Shown: piece by piece, positions 43,020 through 51,715 of the stretch
Layout: each line of letters opens with the position of its first letter
Numbering within the stretch: the stretch's first letter is position 1
The notes under the pieces: generated by a model
The model's database searches: none
What the model was told of the DNA's origin: nothing
The model's input: only the letters and a program-made list of their open reading frames with translations
Position numbers and translations under genes: made by a program
Assembly: GCF_040676615.1 (NCBI RefSeq)
Contig: NZ_JBFAPI010000003.1
Location: 310,001 to 374,000, forward strand
DNA from: Asanoa sp040676615
GTDB lineage: Bacteria; Actinomycetota; Actinomycetes; Mycobacteriales; Micromonosporaceae
Length of the DNA: 64,000 nt
Direction of reading: 5' to 3'

Positions 43020-43048
43020 AGTATGCCCGCGTGCCCAAACCGACGCAA
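43020..43048 (-). promoter_or_regulatory. Promoter of leader peptide/aroQ transcript
   Basis: On the minus strand TTGCGT (43048-43043), a 17-base spacer and CATACT (43025-43020). A start seven bases after the -10 box would fall on or beside the GTG at 43012. Confidence 0.6.
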
Positions 43049-43059
43049 GAGCGACCAGG

Positions 43060-43096
43060 GTGTGGCGCCCACCGCTTGCCGCCGTGGGCGCCACAC
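43060..43096 (-). terminator. Terminator of 5'-nucleotidase gene
   Basis: Perfect 13-bp stem (43060-43072 with 43084-43096), 11-base loop, seven bases beyond the 5'-nucleotidase stop on the minus strand. No T-run, as often in high-GC actinobacteria. Confidence 0.75.
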
Positions 43097-43103
43097 CACC
43101 GGG

Positions 43104-44936
43104 TCAGCCGAGCCGGGTGATCCGGTTGGCCGGGCCGGGTGCGACCGGGGCGTTCGCGCCCAGGTAGCCGACCAGCGCGTCGACGTCGAAGCCGGGGGCG
43201 GTGGTGCGGTTGGTGCCCGCGGTCAGGTTGGTGAAGCCGTCACCACCGTTGGCCAGGAAGTCGTTGGTGGTGAGCCGGTAGGTGGCGGCCGGGTCGATCG
43301 GGGTGCCGTTGAGCGCCAGGTCGCTGACTCGCGAACCCGCCGGCAGCCGCGTGTCATAGGTGTAGGTGAAGCCCGCCGACACCTGGAGCACCCGCTGCGT
43401 CGTCTGCCCGCCGAAACCGGGGAACTGCTGCTCCAGCACGTTCTTGAGCTGCGCCCCGGTCACCGTCTGGGTGACCACCAGGTTGTTGAACGGCTGGACG
43501 GTGAACGCCTCGCCGTAGGTGACCTGGCCGGGTGCCTCGCCGCCGGGGGAGTTGGCGAACGTGAGCGAGGCCCGGATGCCGCCCGGGTTCATGAACGCGA
43601 TCTGGGCGCCGTCGGCCTGGGTCCAGCCGAGTTGGGCGTCGGCGATCACGTCGCCGAGCGGGCTCTCCTGGTTGGCCGCGGTGTCCCTGGTGATGTCGCC
43701 GGTGATCGAGCCGACGATCCGGTTGCTGATCGGCGCCACCGCGGTGCGGTATTTGTCGGCCAGGCGCTTCGCGGCCGGGTCGACCAGTGCCGGGTTGCGC
43801 ACGAACGTGCCGTCGGGGTTGGTCTGGTAGGTGCCGTCGGCGTTGCGGATGCCGTTCTCGGCGATCACGTTGCGCGCGGTGATCTCGGCGAACCTGCCGG
43901 TCTTCTTGTCGAGCGAGTAGTCGATGTCGGTGACGATCTGGCCGTTGGTGCCGGCGCTGGTGACCACGACGTCGTTGCCCGCCGAGTTGGGCAGCTTGCA
44001 CGAGTAGAACCGGTGGGTGTGCCCGGAGACGACGATGCCGTACTCGGGGCGCAGGCCCTTGACGATGTCGACGACCGGCCCGCTGAAGTTGTTGCAGCCG
44101 TCGACCGGCTGCGGCGTGCCGGATTGCGCGCCACCCTCGTGCAGCAACAGCACCATCGACTTGACGCCGAGCAGGCGCAGCAGGGTCGCGTACTTGTTGG
44201 CGGTCTCGATCTCGTCTTTGAAGGTGACCGAGGTGATGCCGGCCGGGTTGACGATGCCGGGGGTGCCCTCGAGGGTCATGCCGACGAAGCCGACCGGCAC
44301 GCCGCCGACGATCCGGATGTTGAACGGCAGCAGCAGCGGCAGGTTGAGCCGCTTGGTCACCACGTTGGCCGCGAGGTAGGTGAAGTCGGCGCCGTAGAAC
44401 GGGTCGCCGTCCTGACAGCCGTCGACGGGGTGGCAGCCGCCGTATTGCAGGCGCTGCAGCTCGTCGGTGCCCTCGTCGAACTCGTGGTTGCCGACCGAGG
44501 TGATCTCCATGCCCAGCACGTTGAGCAACTCGATCGTGGGCTCGTCGTGGAACGCGGCGCTGACCAGCGGCGACGCGCCGACCATGTCGCCGGCGCCGAC
44601 CGTGGTGCTGAGGCGGTGTTCGCCCTCGGCCTCAGCGCGCAGCTTCTTGACCGCGGTGGTCAGGTATTCGGAGCCGCCGGCCGGGACCCCGTTGACCGCG
44701 GCGCCGGACCCGGTGGGCGGGTCGATGGAGCCGTGGAAGTCGTTGAAGGCGAGCAGGTTGCCCTCGGCGAGGTTGGCACCGTGCGAGTTTCCGAACGCCA
44801 CGGAGACGGGCGCCAGCGCGGGTGCGGCCGCCGCGGGGGACGCACCGGCCCCGGGCAGGGCGACGATCACCCCGAGGGTGAGGACCGGTGCTGCGAGGTA
44901 GCGCAGCAAGCGGCCAGGTCGACTCGTGATCGGCAT
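43104..44936 (-). CDS. Secreted 5'-nucleotidase/metallophosphoesterase
   Basis: Exported enzyme of 610 residues expected to dephosphorylate extracellular nucleotides. Signal peptide (LRYLAAPVLTLGVIVALPGAGASPAAAA), metallophosphoesterase domain with LLAFNDFHG (DxH), GAGDMVG (GD), GNHEFDEG (GNHE) and GHTHRFY (GHTH), then the C-terminal 5'-nucleotidase domain with NPGGIRASL, GEAFTVQPFNN and TNDFLANGGDGF. ATG 44936 has AGGAAG five bases upstream; the longer frame upstream lacks support. It is divergent from uvrD1/pcrA. No anchor is visible, so it is probably free or wall-associated. Confidence 0.92.
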   Translation of the reverse strand: MPITSRPGRLLRYLAAPVLTLGVIVALPGAGASPAAAAPALAPVSVAFGNSHGANLAEGNLLAFNDFHGSIDPPTGSGAAVNGVPAGGSEYLTTAVKKLRAEAEGEHRLSTTVGAGDMVGASPLVSAAFHDEPTIELLNVLGMEITSVGNHEFDEGTDELQRLQYGGCHPVDGCQDGDPFYGADFTYLAANVVTKRLNLPLLLPFNIRIVGGVPVGFVGMTLEGTPGIVNPAGITSVTFKDEIETANKYATLLRLLGVKSMVLLLHEGGAQSGTPQPVDGCNNFSGPVVDIVKGLRPEYGIVVSGHTHRFYSCKLPNSAGNDVVVTSAGTNGQIVTDIDYSLDKKTGRFAEITARNVIAENGIRNADGTYQTNPDGTFVRNPALVDPAAKRLADKYRTAVAPISNRIVGSITGDITRDTAANQESPLGDVIADAQLGWTQADGAQIAFMNPGGIRASLTFANSPGGEAPGQVTYGEAFTVQPFNNLVVTQTVTGAQLKNVLEQQFPGFGGQTTQRVLQVSAGFTYTYDTRLPAGSRVSDLALNGTPIDPAATYRLTTNDFLANGGDGFTNLTAGTNRTTAPGFDVDALVGYLGANAPVAPGPANRITRLG

Positions 44937-45121
44937 GTCACTTCCTGTGTGATCGAGGGGGGCGTCACCCGGACGAGGGGACGCGACAGAGGTCATCGTT
45001 CTCTTTCGGGCGACAAGACACCAGAGGCTCATCGATGACAACACGGTGTCGGATAGGCACACGGACCTGCCGTCGGGGAGCCCGGAAGTTGTCGGACGGT
45101 CGGAATAGACTTCGCGGTGCG

Positions 45122-47536
45122 ATGCGTGCTCTCTTCGAAATCCCGATGTCCGACGGCGGCGAAGCCGCGGTGCCCGTGCCCGACGGCGACCAGCCGCGCC
45201 GGCCCGCGCGCCCCAAACTCGACCCCGAGGCGCTGTTGTCCGGGCTCAACGGGCCACAGCGCGACGCGGTCACCCACGCCGGGTCGCCGCTGCTGATCGT
45301 GGCCGGTGCGGGCTCGGGCAAGACCCGGGTGCTGACCCACCGCATCGCCTACCTGCTGGCCGCCCGCGACGTGCACCCCGGCCAGGTCATCGCGATCACG
45401 TTCACCAACAAGGCCGCCGGCGAGATGAAGGAGCGCGTCGCGTCGCTGGTCGGCCCGCGCGCCCGGCTGATGTGGGTGTCGACGTTCCACTCGGCCTGCG
45501 TGCGCATCCTGCGCGCCGAGCACGAGCACGCCGGGCTCAAGTCGACCTTCTCGATCTACGACGCCGACGACTCCCGCCGGCTGATGCAACTCGTCGCGCG
45601 CGAGCTCGACCTCGATCCCAAGCGCCACCCGGCCCGCGGCCTGGCCGCGCAGGTGTCCAATTTGAAGAACGAATTGGTCGACCCGGAGACCTTCGCCGAC
45701 CGGGCCAAGGGCCCGATGGAGCGCGCCGTCGCCGAGGCCTACACGCTCTACCAGCGCCGCCTCAAAGAGGCACACGCGCTCGACTTCGACGACCTGATCA
45801 TGACGACGGTGCACCTGTTCCAGTCGCACCCGCACGTGGCCGAGACCTACCGGCGGCGCTTCCGACACGTGCTGGTCGACGAATACCAGGACACCAACCA
45901 CGCGCAATACCAGTTGATCAAGGAGCTGGTCTCCGGCACCGAGGGCGTCGAGCCGGCCGAGCTGTGCGTGGTCGGCGACGCCGACCAGTCGATCTACGCG
46001 TTCCGCGGCGCGACGATCCGCAACATCCTCGAGTTCGAGCGCGACTACACCGACGCCCGCACGATCCTGCTGGAGCAGAATTACCGCTCCACCCAGACGA
46101 TCCTCAACGCCGCCAACGCGGTGATTTCCCGCAACCCGTCGCGCAAGCCCAAGCGGCTGTGGAGCGACCAGGGCGCGGGCGAGAGCATCGTCGGCTACGT
46201 GGCCGACACCGAGCACGCCGAGGCCGACTGGGTCGCCCGTGAGATCGACCGGCTGACCGACGACGCCCAAGCCCGCCCGGGCGACGTGGCCGTCTTCTAC
46301 CGCACCAACGCGCAGTCCCGGGTCTTCGAAGAGGTGTTCATCCGGGTCGGCCTGCCCTACAAGGTGGTCGGCGGGGTCCGGTTCTACGAGCGGCGCGAGG
46401 TCCGCGACGCGCTGGCCTACCTGCGCGCGATCGTCAACGACGACGACACGGTCAGCATCCGCCGGGTGATGAACACGCCTCGGCGGGGCATCGGCGACCG
46501 GGCCGAGGGCGCGATCGAGGCCCTGTCCAGCCGCGACCGCATCTCGTTCGGGGCCGCGATGCGCCGGGCCAGCGAGGCGCCGGGCATCTCCAGCCGCGCC
46601 CTGAGCGGCATCGGCGACTTCGTGGCGCTGCTCGAGGGCCTGCGCGAGCTGTCCGACACGGCACCGCCCGAAGAGGTGCTCGAGGCCGCGTTGACCCGCT
46701 CGGGCTATCTGGCCGAGCTCGAGGAGAGCACCGACCCGCAAGACGCCGGCCGGGTCGAAAACCTGCAGGAGCTGGTCAGCGTCGCGCGCGAGTTCACCGA
46801 GCGGGTCGAGGGCAACGACGAGCAGGCCACCCTGGCCGGCTTCCTCGAGCAGGTCGCCCTGGTCGCCGACGCCGACCAGGTCCCCTCCGACGACCCCGAG
46901 CACCAGGGCGTGGTCACCCTGATGACGCTGCACACCGCCAAGGGCCTCGAGTTCCCGATCGTCTTCCTGACCGGTCTCGAAGACGGCGTCTTCCCGCACA
47001 TGCGCGCCCTGGGCGACAACACCGAGCTCGAAGAGGAGCGCCGCCTGGCCTACGTCGGCATCACCCGGGCACGGCAGCGCCTCTACCTGTCGCGGGCGGT
47101 CACCCGCTCGGCGTGGGGCGCGCCGTCCTACAACCCGACCTCGCGCTTCGTCGCCGAGCTGCCCGAAGAGCTGGTCCGCTGGGAGCGCACCGAGGGCGCC
47201 TACACGTCGTGGTCGGGCAGCGGCGGCGGCGTGGGCGGCCGGTCCACCACGTCACCCAGCGGCGGCGCGGCCCGCGGCGGCGGCTTCTCCGGCGGCACCC
47301 CGAAGGCGGCGGCCCTGGCCCAGCGGCTCGGCATCGACGGCAGCAAGCTCTCGACGGCCAGCGAGCTGCGCCAGGCCCCCAAGGTGGCGGTCGGCGACCG
47401 CGTCAACCACCAGCGCTACGGCCTCGGCCGGGTCCTGGCTGTCGAGGGCCAGGGCCCCAACGCCCGTGCCCAGATCGACTTCGGCGACCAGACCATGTGG
47501 CTCGTCCTCCGGCATGCCCCGGTCGAAAAGCTCTAG
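45122..47536 (+). CDS. pcrA: ATP-dependent DNA helicase UvrD1/PcrA
   Basis: 3'-5' superfamily 1 helicase for nucleotide excision repair and removal of proteins from DNA. 804 residues with Walker A AGAGSGKTRVLTH, ITFTNKAAGEM (motif Ia), VDEYQDTN (II), GDADQSIYAFRGA (III), QNYRSTQTIL (IV), TLHTAKGLEFPIVFL (V) and ITRARQRLYLS (VI). A Gly/Ser-rich linker leads to a C-terminal Tudor-like fold that can bind RNA polymerase (GDRVNHQRYGLGRVL). ATG 45122 follows TAGACT by ten bases and has no ribosome binding site, so a leaderless start is likely. Gene order matches Mycobacterium uvrD1. Confidence 0.96.
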   Translation: MRALFEIPMSDGGEAAVPVPDGDQPRRPARPKLDPEALLSGLNGPQRDAVTHAGSPLLIVAGAGSGKTRVLTHRIAYLLAARDVHPGQVIAITFTNKAAGEMKERVASLVGPRARLMWVSTFHSACVRILRAEHEHAGLKSTFSIYDADDSRRLMQLVARELDLDPKRHPARGLAAQVSNLKNELVDPETFADRAKGPMERAVAEAYTLYQRRLKEAHALDFDDLIMTTVHLFQSHPHVAETYRRRFRHVLVDEYQDTNHAQYQLIKELVSGTEGVEPAELCVVGDADQSIYAFRGATIRNILEFERDYTDARTILLEQNYRSTQTILNAANAVISRNPSRKPKRLWSDQGAGESIVGYVADTEHAEADWVAREIDRLTDDAQARPGDVAVFYRTNAQSRVFEEVFIRVGLPYKVVGGVRFYERREVRDALAYLRAIVNDDDTVSIRRVMNTPRRGIGDRAEGAIEALSSRDRISFGAAMRRASEAPGISSRALSGIGDFVALLEGLRELSDTAPPEEVLEAALTRSGYLAELEESTDPQDAGRVENLQELVSVAREFTERVEGNDEQATLAGFLEQVALVADADQVPSDDPEHQGVVTLMTLHTAKGLEFPIVFLTGLEDGVFPHMRALGDNTELEEERRLAYVGITRARQRLYLSRAVTRSAWGAPSYNPTSRFVAELPEELVRWERTEGAYTSWSGSGGGVGGRSTTSPSGGAARGGGFSGGTPKAAALAQRLGIDGSKLSTASELRQAPKVAVGDRVNHQRYGLGRVLAVEGQGPNARAQIDFGDQTMWLVLRHAPVEKL

Positions 47537-47544
47537 AAGCTGAC

Positions 47545-47579
47545 GGTGGGCCCGGTCCGACGAACGGACCGGGCCCACC
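47545..47579. terminator. Bidirectional terminator
   Basis: Perfect 15-bp stem (47545-47559 with 47565-47579), five-base loop, between the convergent helicase and M23 peptidase genes. Confidence 0.88.
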
Positions 47580-47601
47580 ATCTACCGGGGGGTGGGGTAG
47601 C

Positions 47602-48471
47602 TCAGCAGCCGACGATCGGCACGCCCTTGGCCTTCAGGAACGGCGCCGGGTCGATCTGGTTCCACATGGCGCCCTGGTGCACCTCGAAGTGCAGGTGGGG
47701 GCCGGTCGAGTCGCCGGTGGAGCCCTCGTAGCCAATGACCTGGCCGGCCTTGACGGTCTGCCCGACCTCGACGGCCGTGCGGTTCATGTGGGCGTAGTGG
47801 GTGTAGATGCCGTTGCCGTGGTCGATGACGACCGAGATGCCGTAGCCGGTGTAGTTCCAGCCAGCGGCGAACACGGTGCCCGCGGCGGCGGCGAGTTCGG
47901 GCGTGTTCTCCGGCATCGCGAAGTCTATGCCCTGGTGCGGCACTCCCCAGCGGATGCCGAAGCACGACGTCACCTCGGAGCCGGGCATCGGCGAGGTCCA
48001 ACCGGCCTTGGAGACCACCGGGCCGGCCTTCGGCGCGACCTTCTTGGGGGTGGTCTTCGGAGCGACCTTCTTGGTCGCCGGGGGCTTCACGACCGCCTTG
48101 GGCGGCGTCGCGAGCTCCAGCGAGGCCTTGGGGGTGGCGCTCGCGGTGGTGGGGCTCACGGTGGGAACCGCGAGGGGCGAGCGCACGGCGCGGTCGGCGC
48201 GGCTGGCGGCGTCGGCGCGGGCCTGCTGGTCAGCGACCGCGATCGTGTCCGGAGTCGACTCATCGTTACCGAGAGTAGCGACGGCGCCACCCGCGATGCC
48301 GAGGCCGAGGAGGCCGACGGCGGCCAGCGCAACCACGCGGCCACGCCCGGCGAAGCCGAGGCGCACGCGGTCGCGGAGGCCGAGCGGCGACGGGGGCGTC
48401 TGCTCGGTGTGGCCGTCCTGAGCGCTGTTCTCGGGCTCGCGGTGCTGGCCGTACGGGTAGTTCGATTGCAC
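47602..48471 (-). CDS. M23 (LytM) endopeptidase, membrane-anchored
   Basis: 289 residues. One transmembrane helix (about 47-68), a Lys/Pro/Thr-rich wall-spanning linker (about 110-150), then the LytM domain with zinc ligands in HQGIDFA (HxxxD) and the HxH of GPHLHFEV, both intact. It should cleave peptidoglycan cross-links outside the membrane. GTG at 48471 has GGAGG nine bases upstream. It corresponds in position to Rv0950c. A second M23-like gene lies 292 bases upstream on the same strand. Confidence 0.9.
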   Translation of the reverse strand: MQSNYPYGQHREPENSAQDGHTEQTPPSPLGLRDRVRLGFAGRGRVVALAAVGLLGLGIAGGAVATLGNDESTPDTIAVADQQARADAASRADRAVRSPLAVPTVSPTTASATPKASLELATPPKAVVKPPATKKVAPKTTPKKVAPKAGPVVSKAGWTSPMPGSEVTSCFGIRWGVPHQGIDFAMPENTPELAAAAGTVFAAGWNYTGYGISVVIDHGNGIYTHYAHMNRTAVEVGQTVKAGQVIGYEGSTGDSTGPHLHFEVHQGAMWNQIDPAPFLKAKGVPIVGC

Positions 48472-48699
48472 GAGGGGGAACCTCCGTGGTTGTGCGGCAC
48501 GGACCGGGAAATGTTTGTACGAGCCGTGTGCAGCCCAGCGATGGCCATCCGAAGGCCGTGGTGATGACCACGCTGAGTGAGGGCGGCTATGTCCCGATCT
48601 GGCCCGCTACAACCCGGTACGGGTTCCGCTCAGCGGAGTGGCGGCCGTCACATCGGCCGGTGTGGCGCAGGAAACTTTGCCTGGTCAGGGGCGACAAAA

Positions 48700-48729
48700 A
48701 ACCGCCCATCGCGTTGGCGACGGGCGGTT
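48700..48729 (-). terminator. Terminator after second M23 gene
   Basis: Minus-strand stem (48729-48722 with 48707-48700) plus an inner TCGC/GCGA stem, followed by a run of Ts (48701-48696 region reads TTTTTT). A textbook intrinsic terminator; the only gene-free stretch between the two M23 genes (48472-48763) otherwise shows nothing. Confidence 0.88.
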
Positions 48730-48763
48730 CGACGGACAATACCCTGGGTGCGGGGCCGGCTAC

Positions 48764-49471
48764 TCAGCCGTAGATTGAGTCCACTTGTAGCTGGATGTCC
48801 ACTCCGCGCTCGCGGAAGAACGGGATCGGGTCGGTGGATTCGCCGTTGACCTGCGTTTCGATGGTCAACTGCGGCCCGCGGGCGTGGCCGGTGCTGCCGA
48901 CCAGGCCGATCATGTCGCCCGCTTTGACCTGCTGGCCCTTCTGCACGAGCAGCTGCCGGGCATGTGCGTAGATGACCTCGCTGCCGTCGCCGTTGTCGAT
49001 GATCACGGCCATGCCGTAGCCACCGATCCAGCCGGCTTCCTTGACGACACCGTCGTGCACGGCGGAGAACGGCGCGCCCTCGGGCGCGACCAGGTCGATC
49101 CCGGCGTGCAGCTCGTTGCCCTGCATGCCGTAGGGGGTGGTGAAGGTGTAGCCGGAGAGCGGGAGCTGCCAGACGTCGGGAGACTCGGCGAGCGAGGTCT
49201 CCAACTTGTTTTCCGTGCGCTCGGACCGCGAGGCCTTGCTGGCTTCCTGTGCGCGAGCCTGCAGGGCGTTGTCGACGCCGCCGTCGTGCAGGCTGGCGAG
49301 GACCTGGGGGTCGACCGTCTTCGCGTCCGGCATCGCGCTGGCGCCGAGGGCGACCACACCGGCTCCGACGAACGCGCCGGTGACGACGATCGCGTAGCGG
49401 CTGCGAGGCGGGGTAGGGACGCGTCGCCGACCGCGATATCGGTCCTTCTCAGACGACAAGCGCTGGCGCAC
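48764..49471 (-). CDS. M23-fold protein with degenerate active site
   Basis: 235 residues. A basic N-terminus and one membrane helix (YAIVVTGAFVGAGVVALGAS), a helical spacer, then an M23 domain. HAGIDLV keeps the HxxxD zinc ligands, but the catalytic HxH is replaced: GPQLTIETQ instead of GPHLHFE. It therefore probably cannot cleave peptidoglycan and may act as an activator or scaffold, as EnvC and NlpD do for amidases. GTG 49471 has GGAGGG six bases away; the in-frame GTG at 49477 abuts it. Paralogue of the neighbouring active M23. Confidence 0.85.
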   Translation of the reverse strand: MRQRLSSEKDRYRGRRRVPTPPRSRYAIVVTGAFVGAGVVALGASAMPDAKTVDPQVLASLHDGGVDNALQARAQEASKASRSERTENKLETSLAESPDVWQLPLSGYTFTTPYGMQGNELHAGIDLVAPEGAPFSAVHDGVVKEAGWIGGYGMAVIIDNGDGSEVIYAHARQLLVQKGQQVKAGDMIGLVGSTGHARGPQLTIETQVNGESTDPIPFFRERGVDIQLQVDSIYG

Positions 49472-49816
49472 GCACACCCTCCGTTGTCGGAACAGCTTGG
49501 GCGGTCATGGCGTCAGTCACGGGGGGTGAACGCCGGTGATCCGCAGTGCCTTTCCGGGGGGAACGGATTGGCAGCCGTGGGACACGGTAGCCAACCCTTA
49601 AGCGACTCTCAAGTTGGACGAGCGTTTCGCGGACATTAAGTCCGACCGTCCGCAGTGGAATGCCTGATTTCGTAACCTTTTGTGGGGAGCCTCGTTAATA
49701 GCTCTCCGTCACATTGAGCATTACTTATTGTTATGTGGCGCGCCGAGCCCGGTGTCGCCCCTACGGGGTTGACCGGGTTACCGTTCGTTCAGGCAATGAA
49801 GCCCTGTGGAGGATCG
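49472..49816. other. Divergent intergenic region
   Basis: 345 bases between the degenerate M23 gene and the B12-binding protein gene. It contains a stable two-part hairpin (TTGGC 49568-49572 with GCCAA 49590-49594, inner CCGTG/CACGG 49575-49587) and an AT-rich stretch at 49670-49735. No riboswitch class could be matched. Confidence 0.5.
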
Positions 49817-50221
49817 ATGAGCTCACGAGTGCGGGTCGTGGTCGCCAAGCCCGGGCTGGACGGGCACGACCGTGGCGCGAAGATTGTCGCGCGCGCGTTG
49901 CGCGACGCGGGCATGGAGGTCGTCTACACCGGCCTGCATCAGACGCCGGAGCAGATTGTCGAGACCGCCATCCAGGAAGACGCCGACGCCGTCGGCCTGT
50001 CCGTTCTGTCGGGCGCGCACATGACGCTGTTCAAGCGGGTTATCGAACTGCTCGAATCCCGGGGCGCCGCCGATATCGTCGTGTTTGGCGGGGGCATCAT
50101 TCCCGAAGAGGACATTCCCGAGCTGAAGCGGATAGGCGTGGCAAAGATCTTCACGCCGGGCGCGACCACCCAGACCATCGTCGAATGGGTGCGGGAAAAC
50201 GTCGCGCAACCAGTCAGTTAA
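49817..50221 (+). CDS. icmB: B12-binding subunit of acyl-CoA mutase (IcmB-like)
   Basis: 134-residue stand-alone cobalamin-binding domain. The DxHxxG motif (LDGHDRG, His17) coordinates cobalt; SVLSGAH and GGGIIPEED form the rest of the site. It resembles the small subunit of isobutyryl-CoA mutase (IcmB, 136 residues) of Streptomyces, which pairs with a separately encoded large subunit. It also resembles the C-terminal domain of methylmalonyl-CoA mutase, hence the link to sucCD downstream. No large subunit is in the window. GGAGG lies four to nine bases upstream of ATG 49817. Confidence 0.85.
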   Translation: MSSRVRVVVAKPGLDGHDRGAKIVARALRDAGMEVVYTGLHQTPEQIVETAIQEDADAVGLSVLSGAHMTLFKRVIELLESRGAADIVVFGGGIIPEEDIPELKRIGVAKIFTPGATTQTIVEWVRENVAQPVS

Positions 50222-50223
50222 GG

Positions 50224-50260
50224 GAGAGGCCGGACGCACCCCTCACACGCCCGGCCTCTC
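50224..50260 (+). terminator. Terminator after icmB
   Basis: Perfect 10-bp stem (50224-50233 with 50251-50260) and a 17-base loop, directly after the stop. The remaining bases to the sucC start (50261-50535) show no gene. Confidence 0.75.
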
Positions 50261-50535
50261 TATGCACGATGCCCCGCCGCCACCCCTCGACCGACAGGGC
50301 ATCGGCCGTCTTCGTCGGCTTTGTCGCTTGCGTGCCGACACTGAAGTCAACGACGCCCTTATCCGGCGGTTACGCGCCATCTCAGAAATTTCCGGAAGCC
50401 GGCCACCTGTGGAGTGCCGCACACCCGCGACCCGGCCGGGTTGCCGACGCCGCCCGCGTGGATAGGCTCCTGGCAAACACCAGAATGGGCGCGGCGCAAG
50501 GGTGCGCCGCGGAGACGAGGACGGGACGCGTAAAC

Positions 50536-51714
50536 GTGGACCTGTACGAGTACCAGGGGCGCGATCTCTTCGAGCGACACGGGCTCCCCGTGCTCGCCGG
50601 TGGTGTCGCCGAGACCCCCGAGGAGGCCCGCGCGATCGCCGAACGGCTCGGTGGCCGCGTGGTCGTGAAGGCTCAGGTCAAGGTCGGTGGCCGTGGCAAG
50701 GCGGGCGGCGTCAAGCTGGCCGACGGCCCGGATGAGACGGTGGCCCGGGCGACCGACATCCTCGGGATGGACATCAAGGGCCACACGGTCCACAAGGTGA
50801 TGCTCGCGGAGACCGCCGACATCGCCGAGGAATACTACTTCTCCTACCTGCTCGACCGCGCCAACCGCACGTTCCTGTGCATCGCGAGCGTGGCCGGCGG
50901 CATGGATATCGAGCAGGTCGCCGCGGAGACCCCCGACAAGGTCGCCAAGGTCGCCATCGACCCCAATAAGGGCGTCGACGTCGCGACCGCGCGCGAGATC
51001 GTCACCCAGGCGCAGTTCCCGGCCGAGGTCGCCGACGAGATCATCGAGATCGCGATCAAGCTGTGGCGGGCGTTCGTGGCCGAAGACGCCACGCTGGTCG
51101 AGGTCAACCCCCTCGCCAAGGTGGCAAGCGGCCGGGTGCTCTGCCTCGACGCGAAGGTGACCCTCGACGAGAACGCCGGCTTCCGGCACCCCGACCACGA
51201 GGCGCTGGTCGACCAGAGCGCGGTCGACCCGATCGAGCAGGCCGCCAAGGCCAAGGACCTCAACTACGTCAAGCTCGACGGCCAGGTCGGCATCATCGGC
51301 AACGGCGCGGGCCTGGTCATGTCGACGCTCGACGTGGTCGCCTACGCGGGCGAGGGGCACGGCGGCGTCAAGCCGGCCAACTTCCTCGACATCGGCGGCG
51401 GCGCGAGCGCGGCCGTGATGGCCAACGGCCTGGAGATCGTGCTGTCCGACCCGAGCGTGAAGAGCGTCTTCGTCAACGTCTTCGGCGGCATCACCGCCTG
51501 CGACGAGGTCGCGAACGGCATCATCCAGGCGCTGGCACTGCTCGAGCAGCGCGGCGAGGCGGTCACCAAGCCGCTGGTCGTGCGCCTGGACGGCAACAAC
51601 GCCGAGGCCGGTCGCGCGATCCTCGACGGCGCGGCCAACCCGCTGGTCGAGCGGGTAGACACAATGGATGGTGCGGCCGAGCGCGCCGCCGAACTCGCGG
51701 CTGCGGGGGTCTGA
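50536..51714 (+). CDS. sucC: Succinyl-CoA synthetase beta subunit
   Basis: TCA-cycle enzyme coupling succinyl-CoA to ATP or GTP. 392 residues: N-terminal ATP-grasp (MDLYEYQGRDLFERHGLP, VVVKAQVKVGGRGKAGGVK), VEVNPLA and the C-terminal domain with GNGAGLVMSTLD, DIGGGAS and VNVFGGI. GTG 50536 starts the conserved N-terminus; the ribosome binding site is weak (GGACGGGACG). One base separates its stop and the sucD start, so the subunits are co-translated. Both TCA and acyl-CoA mutase genes lie here. Confidence 0.95.
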   Translation: MDLYEYQGRDLFERHGLPVLAGGVAETPEEARAIAERLGGRVVVKAQVKVGGRGKAGGVKLADGPDETVARATDILGMDIKGHTVHKVMLAETADIAEEYYFSYLLDRANRTFLCIASVAGGMDIEQVAAETPDKVAKVAIDPNKGVDVATAREIVTQAQFPAEVADEIIEIAIKLWRAFVAEDATLVEVNPLAKVASGRVLCLDAKVTLDENAGFRHPDHEALVDQSAVDPIEQAAKAKDLNYVKLDGQVGIIGNGAGLVMSTLDVVAYAGEGHGGVKPANFLDIGGGASAAVMANGLEIVLSDPSVKSVFVNVFGGITACDEVANGIIQALALLEQRGEAVTKPLVVRLDGNNAEAGRAILDGAANPLVERVDTMDGAAERAAELAAAGV

Positions 51715-51715
51715 G

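Noticed and set aside
42930..43060. tRNA gene between the two terminators
   Set aside because: No acceptor stem, TPsiC loop or CCA-compatible end; the interval is explained by the leader peptide and attenuator.
49472..49640. Possible c-di-AMP (ydaO/yuaA) riboswitch before the M23-like gene, because the minus strand has CGCTTAA and such peptidases are often controlled this way
   Set aside because: The key GGGGAACC and GGGGTGAATC segments and the 3' CCCGACAGC block are not present in the right order. A covariance search with the Rfam model would settle it.
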